Origin: an uncultured Brevinema sp.
GTDB taxonomy: Bacteria > Spirochaetota > Brevinematia > Brevinematales > Brevinemataceae
Length of the DNA: 35,031 bases
Direction of reading: 5' to 3'
NCBI GenBank assembly: GCA_947038195.1
Contig: CAMQVI010000015.1
Location: 1-35,031 of the forward strand
The notes under the pieces were generated by a model. That model saw only the letters and a program-made list of their open reading frames with translations. It was not told the origin of the DNA and made no database searches. Positions 17,907 through 25,761 of the stretch are shown piece by piece; position 1 is the first letter of the stretch, and each line of letters opens with the position of its first letter. A program made the position numbers and the translations under genes.

Positions 17907-18350
17907 ATTGGTGTAGTAAATTCTTGTATTATTTTCTAAAATTTCGATTTCTTTTGTGAATTTATTTTTGATAAAAATAGGGTAGCCCAAATCAGAAGAC
18001 TTTCTTACTCTTTCAATAAGTGGACTCATGTTAATAATAACAAGGGAGCCTCCCTTCTCATAAGTAATAGACTCTACAAACATCTCTTGAGAAAAAAAAT
18101 GACTACCTATACTTAAAACTAAATAATCTAGTCCCATATCTGTTAAAAGGATTTGGCTTACAGGAGATAGGGTATCTCCTTTTTCATTTTTATAATCTAA
18201 AGGTGAATTCCAAAAAGAAACTTCTTTGGAATTATCTAAAGGGGCAGAACGATAAACAAAGAACAAAGCGTCTCCCACATACTCTTTTATATCCACTCGA
18301 ACACAGGATATAAAAAAGAAACATAGAAAAACACCTTTAAAACCATTCAT
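17901..18350 (-). CDS. Small putative lipoprotein at the end of the mre operon, unknown function
   Basis: I take the start at 18350 (149 residues), where AGAG is 6 bases upstream; the longer frame to 18401 lies wholly within mreD and lacks a better site. The N-terminus, MNGFKGVFLCFFFISC, has one lysine, a hydrophobic run and FISC, a loose lipobox of the kind spirochaetes tolerate, so it is probably a lipoprotein with C16 as the modified residue. The rest (VDIKEYVGDALFFVYRSAP, MGLDYLVLSIGSHFF, SLVIINMSPLIERVRKSS) is not recognisable. It overlaps mreD by 14 bases, so its translation is coupled to mreD. The position is normally taken by a penicillin-binding protein gene in mre operons. Confidence 0.7.
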   Translation of the reverse strand: MNGFKGVFLCFFFISCVRVDIKEYVGDALFFVYRSAPLDNSKEVSFWNSPLDYKNEKGDTLSPVSQILLTDMGLDYLVLSIGSHFFSQEMFVESITYEKGGSLVIINMSPLIERVRKSSDLGYPIFIKNKFTKEIEILENNTRIYYTNK

Positions 18351-18843
18351 AATCATCTCTGTGATCAAAACGAGTGCAAATAATATACAGGATAAGGCCA
18401 AATATCACATTTATAAGTATTTCTCCTGGTATTTTTAGAAAGAAATAAATATCCCCAAGAGAAGTGTTTTGATAAATACTAAAGAATATATGGTATAACA
18501 TGTATTTCACTACAGTAACTGTAATAATATAAAATATAAAAACGATGACATTTGGTAATTTAGCTATTTTTTTAAAAGGATCTATACAAGCTCCTACCAA
18601 GGTAAACACGAAAGCATTTAATCCAAACAAAGCGCCGCTCATAAGGTCTAATAGAAGTCCCATTCCAAAACCAAAAAGCTCTCCTTTAAAAGAACCTCTT
18701 GAAATAGAAAAAATGATCGTTAGTAAGAGCATAAAATCTGGATACACGGTACCTAGAGCAAATACATGGCTAGATTGTATAGCCAATAATAAGACAGTAA
18801 GCAATGAATAGAAGATAGGAACTTTAACTTTGGGATCTTTCAT
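18337..18843 (-). CDS. mreD: Rod shape-determining membrane protein MreD
   Basis: MreD is the small polytopic inner-membrane partner of MreC in the wall-elongation complex. The 168 residues contain about five hydrophobic helices, with the family-typical order YPDFMLLLTIIFSISRGSFK, then GFGMGLLLDLMSGALFGLNA, followed by two more helices. Sequence identity in this family is always low, so the call rests on topology, the LDLMSG-type motif and position directly after mreC. It overlaps the mreC 3' end by 20 bases and the downstream lipoprotein gene by 14 bases. Confidence 0.88.
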   Translation of the reverse strand: MKDPKVKVPIFYSLLTVLLLAIQSSHVFALGTVYPDFMLLLTIIFSISRGSFKGELFGFGMGLLLDLMSGALFGLNAFVFTLVGACIDPFKKIAKLPNVIVFIFYIITVTVVKYMLYHIFFSIYQNTSLGDIYFFLKIPGEILINVIFGLILYIICTRFDHRDDYEWF

Positions 18844-19714
18844 TGGTCAACTCCGTATCGTTAATAAGGGGTACTTCATTAATATAATCTAGTACAAAAA
18901 CGTCAGAAATGGTATTGTAGTCAAACCCAGCTTTTAGGTATAGAATTTGGAAGAATTCTTCTATAACATTTTGTCCTATTCCCCTAATTTCACCTATATA
19001 GAGTCCTTCAGGGTAAATATCACTACCCCCTGTCGAGAAAATAGTTTCTCCTATTTGAGGATTGGCCTCAACAGGAATATAATCAATAGCAAGGTTTTGA
19101 TTCCATGCACCTTGCCCTCTTAGGATACCTGAATATTCATTATTAAGAGATTTCACAGATATAAAAAAGTTTTTGGCAGTGATTACTCTTACTCTACTAA
19201 AATTATCGCCCACTTCTACTGTTTTTCCTATAAGCACTAGCCTGTTGTTCAGTTCTCTAGAACATACAACAGGCATATTCACCTTTAGCCCTTGTTCGTA
19301 CCCTTTGTCAATAATAAGATAATCGGATGAGAGGGCAGGATCTTTGAAAATTACTTGAGCATAATATGATTTGTGGTTGATTTTAGATTTAATAGCTAAA
19401 GATTCTCTGAGTAGGTTGTTTTCTAGTTTGAGATGATTGTACAATTGGGATAATTCTCTATAGTACTTCACTTGGCTTTCAGAGCGATCTAAAGCGATTT
19501 CTAATCCATCTATTGTTTGGGTATCCGTAAAAACATTGTCAAGAGATTGTTTGCTATTTAATACAAATTTTTCTATTGAAAATAATGCACCAAACATTTT
19601 TGTCCTAAAATAAATTCGTTCGCCAGATATTTCAGATGACATCATGAGGGTAGATACTAATAAGCAGATAAAAGCTGTAACAACAGTCTTATAACGAATA
19701 AGAAATCTTAACAT
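18824..19714 (-). CDS. mreC: Rod shape-determining protein MreC
   Basis: MreC bridges MreB and the periplasmic wall-synthesis enzymes. The 296 residues show a short cytoplasmic start, one membrane segment (about 8-25), a coiled coil (about 65-108, ending LKLENNLLRESLAIKSK), and the paired beta-barrel domain. That domain carries the family landmarks YYAQVIFKDPALSSDYLIID, KGYEQGLKVNMPVV and GETIFSTGGSDIYPEGLYIG. Its ATG comes 2 bases after the mreB stop, so translation is coupled. The coding end overlaps mreD. Confidence 0.94.
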   Translation of the reverse strand: MLRFLIRYKTVVTAFICLLVSTLMMSSEISGERIYFRTKMFGALFSIEKFVLNSKQSLDNVFTDTQTIDGLEIALDRSESQVKYYRELSQLYNHLKLENNLLRESLAIKSKINHKSYYAQVIFKDPALSSDYLIIDKGYEQGLKVNMPVVCSRELNNRLVLIGKTVEVGDNFSRVRVITAKNFFISVKSLNNEYSGILRGQGAWNQNLAIDYIPVEANPQIGETIFSTGGSDIYPEGLYIGEIRGIGQNVIEEFFQILYLKAGFDYNTISDVFVLDYINEVPLINDTELTNERSQS

Positions 19715-19716
19715 GC

Positions 19717-20745
19717 TTATATGGAATAAGGAGTTTCGTAGTATTTAATATTTTCAAGAAATTTACCACAACCAAGTACCACACAAGTTAAAGGCTCATT
19801 AGCGAGGAAAGACGGTACTCCTGTATTTTTTGCAATAAATTTTGGGAGTCCTCTTAATAAAGCTCCACCACCTGTCATCACAATTCCTCTATCAATAATA
19901 TCAGCAGCTAATTCTGCTGGGGTTTGATCTAAGGTTAGACGTATGACGTCTAATACTTGGTTTACAGTATCTTGTAAGGACTCTCTAATCTCCACACTAT
20001 CAATATTCAGGGTTCTAGGGAGTCCAGAAATAGTATCCCTTCCTTTAATGTCCATGTTTTCTATAGTGTTAAGAGGGTAGGCGGATCCGATTTTTATCTT
20101 AACTTCCTCAGCCGTACGCTCTCCGACGTTAAGGTTGTGGTATCTTTTGAGGTGACTAATAATAGCCTCATCAAATTTATCTCCACCCACACGGATAGAA
20201 TTAGTGATAACAATACCACCTAAAGATAGGACTGATACTTCTGTAGTTCCACCACCGATATCCACAATCATATGTCCAGCTGGTTCTTCCACAGGGATTC
20301 CTGCCCCTAAAGCGGCAGCACGAGATTCTTCGATGAGGTAAATTTTTGTAGCTCCTGCTTGTTCAGCAGCTTCACGAACAGCTCTACGTTCTACTTCTGT
20401 AACTCCAGAAGGAACACCTATAACCATTCTTGGGTAGACTAATTTTTTATAAGGTTGACATTTACTCACAAAATGTTTCATCATTTTACCGACTACTTCA
20501 AAATCAGCGATAACACCATCTTGCATAGGACGAATAGCAATAATATCCCCAGGGGTTTTCCCAAGCATTTTTTTTGCCTCTCTTCCCACAGCAATTACTT
20601 TGCCTGTACTGGTTTGTAAAGCAACCACAGAAGGTTCTGATAATTCTATGCCCCGACCTCTTACATAAATAAGTGTATTAGCAGTTCCTAAGTCTACTGC
20701 AATATCGTTAATAAAAATATCTCGAATTCCTTTAATTAGGCTCAT
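19717..20745 (-). CDS. mreB: Rod shape-determining actin homologue MreB
   Basis: MreB forms ATP-dependent filaments under the inner membrane that direct cell-wall elongation. I place the start at 20745 (MSLIKGIRD, 342 residues): GAGGAG lies 5 bases before that ATG, and the seven extra codons upstream actually contain this site. The actin-fold motifs are plain: phosphate 1 [11 protein letters not shown], connect 1 [10 protein letters not shown], phosphate 2 [18 protein letters not shown], and the adenosine motif [14 protein letters not shown]. The product is of normal length. It leads mreB-mreC-mreD-lipoprotein, preceded by a plausible promoter. Confidence 0.96.
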   Translation of the reverse strand: MSLIKGIRDIFINDIAVDLGTANTLIYVRGRGIELSEPSVVALQTSTGKVIAVGREAKKMLGKTPGDIIAIRPMQDGVIADFEVVGKMMKHFVSKCQPYKKLVYPRMVIGVPSGVTEVERRAVREAAEQAGATKIYLIEESRAAALGAGIPVEEPAGHMIVDIGGGTTEVSVLSLGGIVITNSIRVGGDKFDEAIISHLKRYHNLNVGERTAEEVKIKIGSAYPLNTIENMDIKGRDTISGLPRTLNIDSVEIRESLQDTVNQVLDVIRLTLDQTPAELAADIIDRGIVMTGGGALLRGLPKFIAKNTGVPSFLANEPLTCVVLGCGKFLENIKYYETPYSI

Positions 20746-20796
20746 GAATTCTCCTCTAAAAAGCATAATGCAATCATTTGTATTTATTCTTAATAT

Positions 20797-20826
20797 ATTA
20801 TAGTATTAAAACGTGAAAAATCTCAA
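20797..20826 (-). promoter_or_regulatory. Promoter of the mre operon
   Basis: On the minus strand TTGAGA (20826-20821; five of six -35 bases), an 18-base spacer and TATAAT (20802-20797). The -35 lies in the loop of a 7-bp hairpin (GAAAAAT/ATTTTTC, 20814-20832), which may weakly terminate the upstream glycosyltransferase transcript. Confidence 0.55.
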
Positions 20827-20837
20827 ATTTTTCAAAG

Positions 20838-22463
20838 TCATTTATTTTCTTTTTTTATAAGTTTTAAAATACTATCAAAAAATACCATTATAGTATAACA
20901 AATATTAAAAAATCGTATTCTATCAAAAAGCCACAAGTATTTTATACCTTTTCTTATTCCTAAAGAATAAATATACCAGAGGTGGAGCATAAATTCTAAT
21001 ATTAAAACAGGAAGAGCGAATAAGTATTGTGCTTCAAAAAAAGAAACAATCAACAATAAAGCAGAAAAAAGATAAATATGTCTTCCCCATTTTTTAATTC
21101 CTGTAATAGAATTGGTTCTAGTCATAAGAAACTCTCTGAATTCTTTAAAATTTTCAGGGAAATGGCTATGAAGGAAAAAATAGGGGCTGTGTACTAGTTT
21201 GTTAAAATTAGAAATTTTCTCAGGATACGCACCCTCGTTCTCTTTTATTAGTTGTTCTAAGAAAGACACCCGTATTGCCACTCCCATTGTATCTAAAAGC
21301 GTAGATTTAGGCATACTAGTCATAAACTCTTGTCTTACGGGTCTATAACGAGGATAGTAGCATTTAGAAAAGAAAATATTACCCAAAATAGCGTAGTATA
21401 ATTCTTCGTCTACGTTGTCTGTTATAGGGTAAAGGGTAGGGTAGATCCCCTGTATATTTCCATTAGCAAAGATTCTATCCAAAGCATGAAAAGAAAATAC
21501 AGGGATTTCTTCTTGCTCTAAAAAAATAATAGCATCAAATTCTAATAAGGAAGGGAGCAGAGAAGGTATTTCTTTTAGAGAAGGAACATAAAAAACCTTT
21601 TTTCCACTAGGAACAGAGAGGTTTTTATCTAAACTGATAATAGCATAATTCAAAGAAGTTTTTTGAGCAACAAGATTGTGCCAAAACCCAGATTTTAAAC
21701 GCCAAAATATAGCCACAGTATCTTTCAACATGTGTAGTATCGTATCTAATCCCATACGTCCTTGAGCAATAGCTCTCGTATATCGTAGAATGATAGGATG
21801 CGTCTCAATTAAAAATCCTTTTTGAAACGCTAAGGTGAGTAACTCTGTATCAAAAGCAAATTTTTTAACGAGGATATAAGGAAGGGTTGTCTCAAGGACT
21901 GCTCTCTTAAAGAGTTTTATCCCTGTTTGGGTATCTTTAACGGGGAGACGAAATAATAATTTTATAATAGTAGAATAACCAAGGCTGAGGAGTTTTCGTA
22001 TTTTTGGGTAGTCTAAGTCCGACCCATCGTCTTCTTTACTCCCAATCACAATATCAGCATTACTGTCTTGCATTTTTTTCATGAAGTAAGGGAGATGTTC
22101 TAAAGGTAGCTCTAAATCACAATCTAAAAAAAGTATATATTCTCCTGTACTTTCTTCATAGGCAGAAGCGAGAGCTCGTCCTTTACCATAATTTCTGTGA
22201 GATTGAATCAATTTTAATTCGGCAATAGAAGCACAATTTTCTTTGATAAGCTCACTAGAGCCATCACTAGAACCATCGTCAGAAGCAATGATCTCAAAGT
22301 TCCAGCCCCAGTTTCCCATTAAGGTAGCAACAGTGTGTATGCTGGGCACTATAATATCTTTTTCATTGTAAAAAGGGAGCAAAATAGACATTTTTTTTTG
22401 TTTAATTTCATGAGGAAGGGATACTAAAGTCTGTTCTAAATCATCAAAAGAAAATTTAGGCAT
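20838..22463 (-). CDS. Family 2 glycosyltransferase with long C-terminal membrane region
   Basis: The first ~230 of 541 residues are a GT-A domain of the DPM1/polyprenyl-phosphate glycosyltransferase type: SILLPFYNEKDIIVPSI, ASDDGSSDGS, HRNYGKGRALASAYEESTGE, the metal-binding DCDLELP, and DTQTGIKLFKRAVL. Such enzymes usually move a sugar from a nucleotide onto a polyprenyl phosphate carrier. The extension after residue ~270 is unusual. It begins with a second segment (SGKKVFYVPSLKEIPSLLP, EFDAIIFLEQEEIPVF) with no catalytic acidic motif that I can see, and ends with two or three membrane helices (about 455-535). AGGAG precedes the ATG. It lies just upstream of mreB in the same direction, suggesting an envelope role. 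Sugar and acceptor are unknown. Confidence 0.8.
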   Translation of the reverse strand: MPKFSFDDLEQTLVSLPHEIKQKKMSILLPFYNEKDIIVPSIHTVATLMGNWGWNFEIIASDDGSSDGSSELIKENCASIAELKLIQSHRNYGKGRALASAYEESTGEYILFLDCDLELPLEHLPYFMKKMQDSNADIVIGSKEDDGSDLDYPKIRKLLSLGYSTIIKLLFRLPVKDTQTGIKLFKRAVLETTLPYILVKKFAFDTELLTLAFQKGFLIETHPIILRYTRAIAQGRMGLDTILHMLKDTVAIFWRLKSGFWHNLVAQKTSLNYAIISLDKNLSVPSGKKVFYVPSLKEIPSLLPSLLEFDAIIFLEQEEIPVFSFHALDRIFANGNIQGIYPTLYPITDNVDEELYYAILGNIFFSKCYYPRYRPVRQEFMTSMPKSTLLDTMGVAIRVSFLEQLIKENEGAYPEKISNFNKLVHSPYFFLHSHFPENFKEFREFLMTRTNSITGIKKWGRHIYLFSALLLIVSFFEAQYLFALPVLILEFMLHLWYIYSLGIRKGIKYLWLFDRIRFFNICYTIMVFFDSILKLIKKENK

Positions 22464-22624
22464 ACGAGCTCCTGTAAAGGGATATTTATGATATCATAAC
22501 ATAGAAGATTTTTTAAATCAACTTAAAGAAAGACATTTCCTCAATAAAATATTAAGTTTTTGATGAAAAAACCGAGAAATTAAAAAAGATATTTCACATA
22601 AAAGTGACTCTTTTGGAGGAAAAA

Positions 22625-24514
22625 ATGAGATTTATAGTATTATTAGTTACTATTTTATTAGGAGCAGAAACCTATGCGCAATCATTTCAAATGCAGTATA
22701 CCCCTATTTCTGCAAATGAAGTGCAAATAATCACCATTTATAAAGGGCCCAGCACAGAAATCACCCTTCCTGCTAGAGGAAGAATTACGGCATTGTCCGA
22801 ACAAGAAGGGCTAAATGTCGGTGGTGGTACCATACGTGTAGGAATACGTGTGGGGAAAACTACTAATGCAGAGGTCGCAGAAGCGACAGAAGGTACAGAG
22901 GTAGCTGAAGCCACAGCAGATGAATACACCGTACGTTTTACGTATTCTTTACTCTTATCGAGTGGGGGCTTTGGTGGGATTACTGCTAATTGGTACCCTA
23001 CTATCAAAGGTGCAGAGGCATCCTACTCTATTACTGCTCTAGCAGATGATACGGGGCTTCTTGTTTATCCTTACACAGAATTTTCAAATGCTACTTATAG
23101 CTTCACATCAGCAGTAAAGGCTAACTTAGCTTCTTTCAAATATGACACCATACAAGGAGAGGGCACAGCAATTCCTGTTACTATCCACACAGCTAATGAT
23201 TTTGCTAGTTCTGGAGCAGTTGTTCTTGAGGTATTTGAGTATCTTCAAGAATATTTTGGTGCTAAAAACATTAGTGAGATTGTGATTATTAATTCTGGAC
23301 TTATGAGCTATGGTGATTCCCAAATAGTCAATGATAAACTCTTCCTTTCTATGAGTGGACGAGGTACAGCAGAACAAGTTAAAGAAGCTCTTGTTAATGT
23401 ATGGGCTGATAAAGAAAATCTTAGTGCACGCCTATTCAATATGTTCAAAGATTCTGTTTTACGTCTAAATCCTTTCACCCCTAAAACTAGTGCTTTGGCA
23501 ACTACAGCTCCTACAACAGCAACAGAAGGTGATACTACTACAGAAGGTGAGACTGCAGCTACCACTACTACAGGAGTAGAAACAGATCCAGGTAAAATCG
23601 TTATGGTACCACCTGTATCTTATTATCAAAATTTATTTACCACAGGATTTGTTACCAATGAAATAGTAAACGTTAATATGGAAGGCATTTTCAACAACTA
23701 TGCACTCCTTCACATGGCGTATTATGATATTGGTGCAGAATCTCTATTAGCAGGGATTAAAGCGTATTTCAATACTGCTACGGAAGCTACTCCAGCAGAA
23801 ACCCCTGTTGTAGCAACAGAAGAAGTTACCCCACCAGTAGTAGCAGAAGATACAACAACTGATGTTGTCGCTACTCCAGAGGAAACGACCGATACTGTTG
23901 TTAAAGAAGAACCCATAAAACTAGACATTGATTATGTAGATTGGGCTACCATTACCCAAAACAAACTACAAGAACCACTCTATAGTCTCTACACGAAAGA
24001 AGTGTTAAAGCCTACAGGGGCTCTCGTTGCTCATTTAATAGCTAAAGGAAAAACCGTTTCTCGAAATAGTTATAATATTCCTAATTTTACCCTTACTGAT
24101 TCTGAAGGAAATATTGTTAATGTTGAATGGAATGATTTTCTTTCTGTTAATGTTGATGTAGCTGGAACAGGTTATTTATTAGACCCTGAAAGAAAAGTGC
24201 CTCAACAAGAATATTTAGAAAGCTATACCACTTCAGACACCGCTGAAATAGAAAGACGTGGTAAAATCATAGCTCTTGCTGGACGTTACGGAGCTCCAGG
24301 AGAACAAAGTGTTAGAAGACATTTAGATCTTATGTCTATTCCAGTGGAAGGCGACAATGCCTTTGGTGTAGAAGTAGGAGAAAAAGTATATGTGCTTGTT
24401 TCCCATATTCTTTCTCGTACAACAGGGGTTTTAAAACCTGCTGTTAGAGAATCATTTTTCAAAGTAGATGCAGATAATAATATTTCTCATCTTGCGACAA
24501 GAGTAAGAATCTAA
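22625..24514 (+). CDS. Large exported protein with Thr/Glu-rich inserts; possible inactive M1-peptidase relative
   Basis: I start at 22625 (629 residues): GGAGG lies 5 bases before this ATG, and a GTG 21 bases upstream would place the ribosome site inside the gene. A signal peptide (MRFIVLLVTILLGAETYAQ) is followed by a beta-rich N-terminal part and a middle region, EVFEYLQEYFGAKNISEIVI, whose layout resembles M1 aminopeptidases. Where M1 enzymes have HExxH the protein has KEALVNVW (K253-W260), lacking both zinc histidines. Three low-complexity inserts rich in Thr, Glu, Ala and Val interrupt it at about 80-100, 290-325 and 385-435. A C-terminal segment, GYLLDPERKVPQ, also recalls M1 tails. 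I am sure only that it is an exported protein; the M1 link is tentative. Confidence 0.75.
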   Translation: MRFIVLLVTILLGAETYAQSFQMQYTPISANEVQIITIYKGPSTEITLPARGRITALSEQEGLNVGGGTIRVGIRVGKTTNAEVAEATEGTEVAEATADEYTVRFTYSLLLSSGGFGGITANWYPTIKGAEASYSITALADDTGLLVYPYTEFSNATYSFTSAVKANLASFKYDTIQGEGTAIPVTIHTANDFASSGAVVLEVFEYLQEYFGAKNISEIVIINSGLMSYGDSQIVNDKLFLSMSGRGTAEQVKEALVNVWADKENLSARLFNMFKDSVLRLNPFTPKTSALATTAPTTATEGDTTTEGETAATTTTGVETDPGKIVMVPPVSYYQNLFTTGFVTNEIVNVNMEGIFNNYALLHMAYYDIGAESLLAGIKAYFNTATEATPAETPVVATEEVTPPVVAEDTTTDVVATPEETTDTVVKEEPIKLDIDYVDWATITQNKLQEPLYSLYTKEVLKPTGALVAHLIAKGKTVSRNSYNIPNFTLTDSEGNIVNVEWNDFLSVNVDVAGTGYLLDPERKVPQQEYLESYTTSDTAEIERRGKIIALAGRYGAPGEQSVRRHLDLMSIPVEGDNAFGVEVGEKVYVLVSHILSRTTGVLKPAVRESFFKVDADNNISHLATRVRI

Positions 24515-24540
24515 GTCCAATATTTTAAGAACAATCAAAA

Positions 24541-24571
24541 AAAGCCACCTAGAATTTTAGGTGGCTTTTTT
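24541..24571. terminator. Bidirectional terminator between the large exported gene and gntR
   Basis: AAAGCCACCTA (24541-24551) pairs perfectly with TAGGTGGCTTT (24558-24568) around a 6-base loop, with an A run before and a T run after. It serves the plus-strand gene ending at 24514 and the minus-strand gntR. Its last bases are the first bases of repeat copy 1. Confidence 0.9.
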
Positions 24572-24605
24572 ATTATTTTAAGAAAATTTCACCTTAAGCA
24601 TATAC
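24563..24605 (+). repeat. 43-bp direct repeat, left copy flanking the catabolic cassette
   Basis: Bases 24563-24605 match 34319-34361 at 41 of 43 positions; the mismatches are at 24579/34335 (T/C) and 24603/34359 (T/A). The core is AAGAAAATTTCACCTTAAGC, and the copy begins with the GGC plus T-run of a terminator. The copies are 9756 bases apart in the same orientation and enclose every gene from gntR to the glycerate kinase. The terminator arms outside the repeat differ in the two copies. Confidence 0.85.
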
Positions 24606-24714
24606 TAAAAACTTTAATATGATGGAATTGTGTAAAATTTCTCATAATTCTTAGCGAATCTCAGTAGTCCACTAAGAAAAGAGAGACTAGAACAATCAAA
24701 TCTTAGATAAAAGA

Positions 24715-25434
24715 TTACTTTTTGAAATGTTTAGCCCATCTATCTAAATTTACCATAACAGCTTTCTCTAATTTTTCACTATTTTTTTCTTTTAAAGCAT
24801 TGTATATCATTAAATGGTCTTTGTAAACATTTGAAGGATATTTTTGCACTGCTTTAGTAAAGCTATACAAGAGCATTTTATTTATAATTTTTCCTATACT
24901 AATAATGATGGAGTTATCACATATTTTCAATATTTTTTCATGGAACTCTTTATCATCCTCTACCTCTTGGGTATTGTTTTCTATTTTTTTCTTAAATGAA
25001 TCAATGTTTTTTTTTAGAGAGGCTAAATCTGTGTCTGTAATTTTTGTCATAGCTAATTGCATATATAAAAGTTCGAATAAATAACGAAATTCTATTAGCT
25101 CTTCTGGGGAATTTTCTGCTAAAATTAGTTGAAAAGCTAATAAATTAGAACCAGTATCTTTAAAATCATTAGTTATATAAGATCCTTTTCCATGTACAAC
25201 TTTTATAACTCCTATGCCTTCTAACATTTTGATTGCTTCTCGAATGCTGGACTTACCCATATTTAAGGAAGTAGCCATGGCTGTTTCCGAGGGGAGTAGT
25301 TGTCCTGGAAGTAAATCTTTTTTCAGCATGGCTTCTTCTAATGTATCTAGTACAATTTGAGTATTGGAGCGTTTTTTAGCAGATTGAGAGATTGTGGTTA
25401 ACCAATCAATTTTGAAATCATTTGAGTTATTCAT
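24715..25434 (-). CDS. FadR/FCD-type GntR transcriptional regulator
   Basis: The 239-residue protein has an N-terminal winged helix-turn-helix of the GntR family (about 25-90; LLPGQLLPSETAMATSLNMG, then KSSIREAIKMLEGIGVIKV and HGKGSYI) and a helical C-terminal FCD ligand domain. FCD proteins bind small organic acids, often with a metal. The metal-site residues D161, H165 and H207 are present, but the usual third histidine near the C-terminus is N229. It is transcribed away from the transketolase operon across a 327-base gap containing two palindromes, so it is almost certainly that operon's local repressor, released by the substrate or an intermediate. No terminator of its own precedes the shared one at 24541. 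Confidence 0.88.
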   Translation of the reverse strand: MNNSNDFKIDWLTTISQSAKKRSNTQIVLDTLEEAMLKKDLLPGQLLPSETAMATSLNMGKSSIREAIKMLEGIGVIKVVHGKGSYITNDFKDTGSNLLAFQLILAENSPEELIEFRYLFELLYMQLAMTKITDTDLASLKKNIDSFKKKIENNTQEVEDDKEFHEKILKICDNSIIISIGKIINKMLLYSFTKAVQKYPSNVYKDHLMIYNALKEKNSEKLEKAVMVNLDRWAKHFKK

Positions 25435-25469
25435 AGTTTCTTCCCTATTTTTCTAAGATGTTATTATAT

Positions 25470-25498
25470 ATTATAGATACTTAATGTATAAGAATCAA
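25470..25498 (-). promoter_or_regulatory. Promoter of gntR
   Basis: On the minus strand TTGATT (25498-25493), a 17-base spacer and TATAAT (25475-25470) give a leader of about 30 bases. Just upstream is an 8-bp inverted repeat, TATAGTGA (25504-25511) and TCACTATA (25523-25530), a possible regulator site. Confidence 0.5.
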
Positions 25499-25575
25499 AT
25501 TTTTATAGTGATGCTATATTATTCACTATAAGTATATTATACACTGGGTTGAAAAATATTGTGATTTAAAATATA

Positions 25576-25591
25576 GATAGGATATCCTATC
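25576..25591. promoter_or_regulatory. Operator candidate O1, perfect 16-bp palindrome
   Basis: GATAGGATATCCTATC is fully self-complementary. Its inner 14 bases match 13 of 14 in a second site at 25713-25726. It lies about 75 bases upstream of the transketolase -35. A further 14-bp palindrome, ACTATATATATAGT, is at 25612-25625. Confidence 0.6.
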
Positions 25592-25664
25592 ATGATATGG
25601 TCATTCATATAACTATATATATAGTATGTGATTAAAAATATGAAAATAACAAATAAATAAGAAG

Positions 25665-25692
25665 TTGACTTTTTTTTTCTATAATTTATAAT
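25665..25692 (+). promoter_or_regulatory. Main promoter of the catabolic operon
   Basis: TTGACT (25665-25670; five of six -35 bases), a 16-base T-rich spacer and a perfect TATAAT (25687-25692). Transcription would start near 25699 and give a leader of about 63 bases containing operator O2 and an 8-bp hairpin (TAACACAT 25707-25714 with ATGTGTTA 25734-25741) just before the ribosome site GGAGG. Confidence 0.7.
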
Positions 25693-25712
25693 ATACTTAT
25701 AAAAGGTAACAC

Positions 25713-25726
25713 ATATGATATCCTAT
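25713..25726. promoter_or_regulatory. Operator candidate O2, downstream of the promoter
   Basis: ATATGATATCCTAT matches the O1 core ATAGGATATCCTAT at 13 of 14 positions. It covers roughly +14 to +27 of the transketolase transcript. The O1-O2 centre distance is 136 bases, close to 13 helical turns. Confidence 0.55.
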
Positions 25727-25761
25727 AAGAGAGATGTGTTAAGTGTAAAAAGGAGGGAAAC

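Noticed and set aside
22486-22499. Perfect palindrome TTATGATATCATAA in the gap before the large exported gene
   Set aside because: It shares TATGATATC with operator O2, but A/T-only palindromes of this size are expected by chance here, and no regulator is adjacent.
24699-24716. Hairpin AATCTT/AAGATT at the gntR stop as a terminator
   Set aside because: The stem is only 6 bp and is not followed by a T run on the minus strand; the bidirectional terminator at 24541 is the better candidate.
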